Below, piece by piece: positions 58,559 to 64,000 of a DNA stretch of 64,000 nt. The DNA comes from Flaviflagellibacter rhizophilus (lineage in GTDB: Bacteria; Pseudomonadota; Alphaproteobacteria; Rhizobiales; Methylopilaceae). The stretch is from the NCBI RefSeq assembly GCF_033898525.1, contig NZ_JAXAFJ010000008.1, positions 62,001 to 126,000 on the forward strand, read 5' to 3'. Under the pieces are notes generated by a model, which worked only from the letters and a program-made list of their open reading frames with translations, did not search any database and was not told the origin of the DNA. Both the position numbers and the translations under genes were made by a program. The first letter of the stretch is position 1. Every line of letters starts with the position of its first letter.

Positions 58559-61315
58559 ATGACCATCGAGAAGACCTACCAGCCCGCAGACATCGAGCCG
58601 CGCATCAGCGCGGCGTGGGACGAGGCGGAGGCGTTCCGCGCGGGCCGTCCGGAGCGCATGGACGCCGAGACCTTCTCCATCGTCATCCCGCCGCCGAACG
58701 TCACCGGCTCGCTGCATATGGGCCACGCGCTCAACAACACCCTGCAGGACGTGCTGTGCCGCCTGCAGCGGATGAAGGGCAAGGACGTGCTGTGGCAGCC
58801 GGGCACCGACCATGCCGGCATCGCCACGCAGATGGTGGTGGAGCGCCAGCTGGCCGAACGCGGCGAGCCCTCGCGTCGCGATCTCGGGCGCGAGGAATTC
58901 GTCCGCCGCGTCTGGGCGTGGAAGGAGGAATCCGGCGGCACCATCATGCGCCAGCTGCGCCGCCTCGGTGCATCGTGCGATTTCTCGCGCGAACGCTTCA
59001 CCATGGACGAGGGGCTGTCGCGGGCCGTCCGCAAGATCTTCGTGGAGCTCTACAATCAGGGCCTGATCTACAAGGACAAGCGCCTTGTGAACTGGGACCC
59101 CAAGTTCCTGACCGCGATCTCGGACCTCGAAGTCCAGCAGGTCGAGACGCGCGGCAATCTCTGGCACCTGCGCTACCCGGTGGAGGGGACCAACGAGGTC
59201 ATCATCGTCGCCACCACGCGGCCCGAGACCATGCTGGGCGACGCCGCCGTGGCGGTGCACCCGGAGGACGAACGCTATCGCCATCTCGTCGGCCGCCACG
59301 TGCTGCTGCCGTTGGTCGGACGCCGCATTCCCATCGTGGCCGATGAGTACTCCGATCCCGAGAAGGGCTCGGGCGCGGTGAAGATCACCCCGGCGCACGA
59401 CTTCAACGACTTCGATGTCGGCCGCCGCCACGACCTGCCGCTCATCAACATCTTCGATCCCGAAGCCCGCCTGACGCTGCAGGACAACGATGCCTTCCTC
59501 GAAGGCGCGGAGCCGCTTGCCGAGGTCATGGCGCTTCATGGTGTCGAGCGCTTCGCCGCCCGCAAGGCCGTGCTGGCCCTGATGGAAGAGCGGGAACTCG
59601 TCGAGAAGATCGAGCCGCACCTCCACATGGTGCCGCATGGCGACCGCTCGAACGTGGTCATCGAGCCGTACCTGACCGACCAGTGGTACGTAGACGCCGC
59701 CACGCTCGCAAAGCCTGCGCTGGCCGCCGTGCAGAGCGGGCGCACGGACTTCATCCCGAAAAACTGGGAGAAGACCTATTTCGAGTGGCTGAACAACATC
59801 CAGCCCTGGTGCATCTCGCGCCAGCTGTGGTGGGGCCACCAGATCCCGGCCTGGTACGGCCCGGACGGCACGCTCTTCGTCGAGGAGACGGAAGAGGACG
59901 CCATGGCCAAGGCGCTGGCCCATTACGTCACGAATGGCGTGCTGAGCGAGGAGGTTGCGGCCAACATCGCGGAAGGCCGCGACCAGCACCTTTATCTGCG
60001 CCGTGACGAGGACGTGCTCGACACCTGGTTCTCCTCGGCCCTGTGGCCGTTCTCCACTCTGGGCTGGCCGGACGAGACGCCGGAGGTCGCGCGTTACTAT
60101 CCCACCTCCGTCCTGGTGACCGGCTTCGACATCATTTTCTTCTGGGTTGCCCGGATGATGATGATGGGCATTCACTTCATGGATGAGGTGCCGTTCAAGG
60201 ACATCTACATCCACGCCCTCGTCCGCGACGAGAAGGGCGCGAAGATGTCGAAGTCCAAGGGCAACGTCATCGACCCGCTGGACCTGATGGACCAGTACGG
60301 TGCCGATGCCGTGCGCTTCACGCTTGCCGCCATGGCCGCGCAGGGGCGTGACATCAAGCTGGCTCGCCAGCGCATCGAAGGCTACCGCAACTTCGCGACC
60401 AAGCTCTGGAACGCCGCACGCTTCGCCGAGATGAACGGCTGCGCCGTGGACACGGGTTTCAATCCGGCGAACGCCACCACGACGCTAAACCGCTGGATCA
60501 TCCGGGAAACTTCCCGCGCCATCGAGGACACCGAGGACGCGCTCGGCGCATACCGCTTCAACGATGCGGCCGGCGCGGTCTACCGCTTCGTCTGGAGCAT
60601 CTTCTGCGACTGGTACGTCGAACTGGCCAAGCCGGTCCTGCAATCCGAGACGCCGTCGGCGGAGCGCGACGAGACGCGCGCCACCCTGTCATGGTGCCTT
60701 GATCAGTCGGTGAAGCTGCTCCACCCCTTCATGCCCTTCATCACCGAAGAGCTGTGGCGGGTCACGGCTCCGCCCGCTGGACGGGAGAGCGTGCTGGCGC
60801 TCGCCGCATGGCCGGAGCCGGTCGAAAACGACTGGGCGACAGCCGAGGGCGAGATCGGCTGGTTGGTCGACACGATCTCCGAGGTGCGCTCGGTGCGCAC
60901 CGAGATGAACGTGCCGGGCAGCGCCCAGATTCCGCTGGTGCTGGTGCAGCCCACGGACGCGGTGCAGTCCTGGGCCGTCCGCTACGAGGATGCGCTGAAG
61001 CGCCTTGCGCGCCTCTCGGGAGTAACGACGGCCCCTACGGCGCCGGCAGGCTCCATCCAGCTTCTCGTGCGCGGCGGCGTTCTTGCCCTGCCGATCGCCG
61101 ATGTCGTGGACCTCGGCGCCGAGCGTGCGCGCCTCGCCAAGGAGCTCGCGAAGATCGTGGACGAGATCGAGAAGATCGGCCGCAAGCTCGGCAATCCCGA
61201 TTTCCTGGCCCGCGCCAAGGAAGAGGTGGTGGACGAGCAGCGCGAACGCCGCGAGGAAGCCGAACTGCGCCGCGTCAGGATCACCGAGGCGCTGGAGCAA
61301 CTCGGCGGCGCCTGA
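58559..61315 (+). CDS. valS: Valyl-tRNA synthetase
   Basis: This 918-residue class I synthetase charges tRNA-Val. The HIGH motif is VTGSLHMGHALNNTLQDVL near residue 46, and the KMSKS loop is KGAKMSKSKGNVIDP near 565. The editing domain lies between them (TTRPETMLGD, SGAVKITPAHDFNDFDVGRR). The anticodon-binding domain and a C-terminal coiled coil (LAKELAKIVDEIEKIGRKL) complete it. It follows popZ by 102 bp. Confidence 0.97.
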   Translation: MTIEKTYQPADIEPRISAAWDEAEAFRAGRPERMDAETFSIVIPPPNVTGSLHMGHALNNTLQDVLCRLQRMKGKDVLWQPGTDHAGIATQMVVERQLAERGEPSRRDLGREEFVRRVWAWKEESGGTIMRQLRRLGASCDFSRERFTMDEGLSRAVRKIFVELYNQGLIYKDKRLVNWDPKFLTAISDLEVQQVETRGNLWHLRYPVEGTNEVIIVATTRPETMLGDAAVAVHPEDERYRHLVGRHVLLPLVGRRIPIVADEYSDPEKGSGAVKITPAHDFNDFDVGRRHDLPLINIFDPEARLTLQDNDAFLEGAEPLAEVMALHGVERFAARKAVLALMEERELVEKIEPHLHMVPHGDRSNVVIEPYLTDQWYVDAATLAKPALAAVQSGRTDFIPKNWEKTYFEWLNNIQPWCISRQLWWGHQIPAWYGPDGTLFVEETEEDAMAKALAHYVTNGVLSEEVAANIAEGRDQHLYLRRDEDVLDTWFSSALWPFSTLGWPDETPEVARYYPTSVLVTGFDIIFFWVARMMMMGIHFMDEVPFKDIYIHALVRDEKGAKMSKSKGNVIDPLDLMDQYGADAVRFTLAAMAAQGRDIKLARQRIEGYRNFATKLWNAARFAEMNGCAVDTGFNPANATTTLNRWIIRETSRAIEDTEDALGAYRFNDAAGAVYRFVWSIFCDWYVELAKPVLQSETPSAERDETRATLSWCLDQSVKLLHPFMPFITEELWRVTAPPAGRESVLALAAWPEPVENDWATAEGEIGWLVDTISEVRSVRTEMNVPGSAQIPLVLVQPTDAVQSWAVRYEDALKRLARLSGVTTAPTAPAGSIQLLVRGGVLALPIADVVDLGAERARLAKELAKIVDEIEKIGRKLGNPDFLARAKEEVVDEQRERREEAELRRVRITEALEQLGGA

Positions 61316-61324
61316 TCCCGAAAC

Positions 61325-61350
61325 GCCCGCCGCACCAATGCGCGGCGGGC
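61325..61350. terminator. Hairpin between valS and the convergent phosphodiesterase
   Basis: GCCCGCCGC (61325-61333) pairs with GCGGCGGGC (61342-61350) around eight bases, seven bases before the convergent stop codon. No T-run is present on either strand. Probably a bidirectional stop. Confidence 0.55.
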
Positions 61351-61357
61351 AAGGGGC

Positions 61358-62512
61358 CTAGCGTTTGTCGCGCGCGGCCACGGCATGGTCGGTGTGGTCG
61401 CTGAACACGCCGTCCAGCCCCAGGTCGAAAAAGGCGCGGTACTCCGCCGCCGGATCGCCCTTATAGGTCGAGAGCAGGCGGCGCGGTTCGCTGCGCATGG
61501 TCCAGGTGTAGACCTGCAGCCCTGCCTTGTGCGCGTTCTGGATCACCTCGGTCGGGCCAACGAGAACGCGGTCGCGCTCGTCCATCTTGCCGTCGCCGTT
61601 CAGGTCGTCGGGCTTGCCGTCGCCATTCTCGTCCACCTGCTTGGCGATGACGAGATACGGCTTCCACGGTGAGACGATCTCCGCATAGGTGCGAATCTCG
61701 GCGAGGCCTTCCGGCGTCAGCAGATCGTGGTTGGTGCGCGGATCGCCCGTCACCGTAAAGTCGTAGGGCCGCGCCTTCAGCCCTTCGCCTCCCACGCGCC
61801 CTTCCATGTCCACGTCGCCGCCATCGATCAACTGGGCGAGACGCACGTCGATGCGGGAGTTGAGGTATTTGAGGTTCGCGACCTCGAAGCTCTGGATCAC
61901 CACCGGCGCGTCGGCGCCGGTCCAGCCTGCGGCCGTCAGCACGCCGATGAGGCGGTCCTCGAGCGGCACGCCCATGGCGCTGTGGAAGATCGGGTGCTTG
62001 GTCTCCGGCGCGATTCCGATGGTGCGGCCGGTGCGGGTGCTTTCGGCCTTTGCGAGGTCGATGACCTCCTGCAGCGTCGGGATCGTGAATTTGCCGTCAA
62101 ATTGCGGATCGCGCTCGGGCAGGGGCTGCCTGGCACGTAGCGTCCTGATCTCTGCCAAAGTGAAATCGCAGGCGAACCAGTCCGTCACCGGCGCGCCGTC
62201 GATATTGCGCGTCCGCTTGTAGCTCGCGAATTCCGGACGGTCCGCAACATCGGTGGTGCCGCTCAGCATCGGCTCGTGCCGGGCCACGAGTTCGCCGTCC
62301 TTCGTGGAGACAAGATCAGGCTCGATGAAGTCCGCGCCCATGTCGACAGCGCGCTTGTACGCCTCGAGCGTGTGGTCCGGCATATAGCCGCTGGCGCCAC
62401 GATGGGCGACGATGACCGGGCGTTCCCCGTTGAGGGTCTTCCATTGTGCGGCGGCGGTGCCGGCGGATGTTGCGATCAGGGAAGCGGAGAGCAAGAGCAG
62501 CGTTCGGATCAT
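61358..62512 (-). CDS. glpQ: Periplasmic glycerophosphodiester phosphodiesterase with calcium-loop repeats
   Basis: This 384-residue precursor has a signal peptide ending SAGTAAA. The GDPD TIM barrel follows: VIVAHRGASGYMPDHTLEAY with the catalytic His, ADFIEPDLVSTKDGELVARHEP with the metal-binding Glu/Asp and second His, and IGIAPETKHP. The size matches GlpQ. Near residues 285-305 it has two overlapping DxNGDGxxD loops (DENGDGKPDD and DLNGDGKMDE), not part of the usual barrel. It cleaves glycerophosphodiesters to glycerol 3-phosphate and an alcohol. The upstream 300 bp hold only a short hairpin at 62521-62541. Confidence 0.93.
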   Translation of the reverse strand: MIRTLLLLSASLIATSAGTAAAQWKTLNGERPVIVAHRGASGYMPDHTLEAYKRAVDMGADFIEPDLVSTKDGELVARHEPMLSGTTDVADRPEFASYKRTRNIDGAPVTDWFACDFTLAEIRTLRARQPLPERDPQFDGKFTIPTLQEVIDLAKAESTRTGRTIGIAPETKHPIFHSAMGVPLEDRLIGVLTAAGWTGADAPVVIQSFEVANLKYLNSRIDVRLAQLIDGGDVDMEGRVGGEGLKARPYDFTVTGDPRTNHDLLTPEGLAEIRTYAEIVSPWKPYLVIAKQVDENGDGKPDDLNGDGKMDERDRVLVGPTEVIQNAHKAGLQVYTWTMRSEPRRLLSTYKGDPAAEYRAFFDLGLDGVFSDHTDHAVAARDKR

Positions 62513-62811
62513 GGAGCACCTGTGCCTTCGAGGTCGGCACAGGCTGGCTGGTTTGGATGACAGGCGCTTGACCGTCAGGCCGTCAGCCTTCCGGCCACGG
62601 ACGGAACTGTGGCCCTACAGCAACGCCGATCCGGCAAGTCGGTTCCACGTCACGGCATGAACGAAATCGCCCCAATTGCGCCATAGACAAAGCTCCATTT
62701 CGCCCTTCGAAAGGAGCATGCACGTACAGACAGAGCGGCCGCCAGTTTTCGGCCCGTCGGACGTGTTTCCGCAGCTCCAAGAGACGCGCGCTGCTTGCGC
62801 CAGGAACAGTG

Positions 62812-64000
62812 ATGGACGCCAAGGTTTTCGACAAGGACAAGCTGCCCAGCCGCCACGTTACCGAGGGCCCGTCGCGGGCTCCGCACCGCTCGTACCTCTA
62901 CGCGATGGGCCTCACCAAGCATCAGATTCACCAGCCGCTCGTCGGCGTAGCGAGCTGCTGGAATGAGGCCGCACCTTGCAACATTTCGCTGATGCGCCAG
63001 GCGCAGGCCGTGAAGAAGGGCGTCTCCGCCGCCAACGGCACCCCGCGCGAGTTCTGCACCATCACCGTCACAGACGGCATCGCCATGGGCCATGAGGGCA
63101 TGAAGTCCTCGCTGGCCTCGCGTGAGGTCATCGCCGACTCGGTCGAACTGACGATCCGTGGCCATTCCTATGATGCGCTGGTCGGCCTCGCCGGCTGCGA
63201 CAAGTCCTTGCCGGGCATGATGATGGCGATGGTGCGCCTCAACGTGCCGTCGATCTTCATCTATGGCGGGTCCATCCTGCCGGGCTCGTTCCGCGGCCAG
63301 CCGGTCACGGTGCAGGACCTGTTCGAAGCGGTCGGCAAGCACTCGGTCGGCGACATGTCGAGCGACGATCTGGACGAGCTGGAGCAGGTGGCGTGCCCCT
63401 CCGCCGGGGCGTGCGGCGCGCAGTTCACCGCCAACACCATGGCCACGGTCTCCGAGGCCATCGGCCTTGCGCTGCCCTATTCGGCCGGCGCACCGGCTCC
63501 CTACGAGATCCGCGACCGGTTCTGCATGGCCGCCGGCGAGCAGATCATGGAGCTGATCGCCCGCAACATCCGCCCGCGCGACATCGTCACCCGCAAGGCT
63601 CTCGAGAACGCGGCAACGGTCGTGGCCGCCTCCGGTGGTTCCACCAATGCGGCGCTGCACCTGCCGGCCATCGCCAACGAGGTCGGCATCGAGTTCGACC
63701 TGTTCGACGTGGCCGAGATCTTCAAGCGCACGCCCTACATCGCGGACCTGAAGCCCGGCGGACGCTACGTCGCCAAGGATATGTTCGAGGTCGGCGGCAT
63801 CCCGCTGCTCATGAAGACGCTGCTGGATCACGGCTTCCTGCACGGCGACTGCCTGACCGTCACGGGCCGCACCATTGCCGAGAACATGGCCTCGGTGAAG
63901 TGGAACCCGCATCAGGACGTGGTGCGCCCGGCCAACGACCCCATCACGCCCACGGGCGGCGTGGTCGGTCTCGCCGGCAATCTTGCGCCCGATGGTGCCA
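62812..64000 (+). CDS. ilvD: Dihydroxy-acid dehydratase (5' part, cut by window edge)
   Basis: The first 396 codons of about 570 are present. The enzyme removes water from dihydroxy acids in valine, leucine and isoleucine synthesis. Cluster-binding Cys residues are in GVASCWNEAAPCN, GCDKSLPGMMMA and CPSAGACGAQFTANTM. The metal-binding GIAMGHEGMKSSLASREVIADSVE and PAIANEVGIEFDLFD are also seen. AGGAACA lies just before the ATG at 62812. The frame is open to the window end. Confidence 0.95.
   Translation, partial: MDAKVFDKDKLPSRHVTEGPSRAPHRSYLYAMGLTKHQIHQPLVGVASCWNEAAPCNISLMRQAQAVKKGVSAANGTPREFCTITVTDGIAMGHEGMKSSLASREVIADSVELTIRGHSYDALVGLAGCDKSLPGMMMAMVRLNVPSIFIYGGSILPGSFRGQPVTVQDLFEAVGKHSVGDMSSDDLDELEQVACPSAGACGAQFTANTMATVSEAIGLALPYSAGAPAPYEIRDRFCMAAGEQIMELIARNIRPRDIVTRKALENAATVVAASGGSTNAALHLPAIANEVGIEFDLFDVAEIFKRTPYIADLKPGGRYVAKDMFEVGGIPLLMKTLLDHGFLHGDCLTVTGRTIAENMASVKWNPHQDVVRPANDPITPTGGVVGLAGNLAPDGA

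Overview
This window is G+C-rich, gene-dense chromosome of an alphaproteobacterium, most likely from the order Hyphomicrobiales (Rhizobiales). The grounds are the gene order pcm-tolC-popZ-valS, the block uvrC-pgsA-moaD-moaE, a PopZ polar organizer, three Omp25-like barrels, bacterial Ku, a GAAC-N7-GAAC box (the alphaproteobacterial LexA pattern read on the other strand) and GGAAC-N17-type sites typical of the general stress sigma factor EcfG. I cannot name the genus. No integrase, transposase, phage module, CRISPR array or rRNA was found. Sixty-one protein genes (one cut by the right edge) and two tRNAs are supported.

Layout. 1-6.7 kb: a GT34-like glycosyltransferase, a GGDEF/EAL protein, a FeeM-like N-acyl transferase, an alpha/beta hydrolase and a methyltransferase. 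6.7-13.1 kb: a FadL-type transporter, a DUF892 stress protein, Ku, several small unknown proteins, NAD(P)HX dehydratase and a histidine phosphatase. 13.3-18.6 kb: pncB, ggt and a cyclic-nucleotide-binding/thioredoxin-reductase-like fusion. 18.7-21.1 kb: a three-gene membrane stress operon with a candidate EcfG promoter and a strong terminator. 21.2-32.7 kb: an iron region with a phosphopantetheinyl transferase, two TonB-dependent receptors, an AraC regulator, a SurA-like chaperone, PiuC, a Sel1-repeat protein and exbB-exbD-tonB. 33.1-36.9 kb: an overlapping histidine kinase / response regulator / HWE-kinase set. 36.9-41 kb: a lytic transglycosylase and the complete EF-P beta-lysylation set (epmA, epmB, efp). 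41-43.8 kb: a radical SAM protein with a DUF4130-UdgX fusion behind a LexA-type box. 44-49 kb: NUDIX, metallophosphoesterase, moaE, moaD, pgsA, uvrC. 49-52.8 kb: three outer-membrane barrels, a GST and a DUF924 protein. 52.9-55.3 kb: tRNA-Asn and tRNA-Cys around a lower-G+C methyltransferase/ATP-grasp pair. 55.5-64 kb: pcm, tolC, popZ, valS, a periplasmic phosphodiesterase with calcium-loop-like repeats, and the start of ilvD.

How the genes work together. ExbB, ExbD and TonB energise the two receptors. PiuC and the Sel1 protein follow the second receptor, as in the Pseudomonas piuA region. EpmB makes beta-lysine, EpmA attaches it to EF-P, and EF-P relieves ribosome stalling. The SAM/UdgX pair looks like a damage-induced uracil-DNA unit. 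The genes most worth following up are the ATP-grasp/methyltransferase pair, the redox-motif-less thioredoxin-reductase fusion, the SOS-linked UdgX operon, and two palindromic repeat elements that have supplied the 3' ends of genes.
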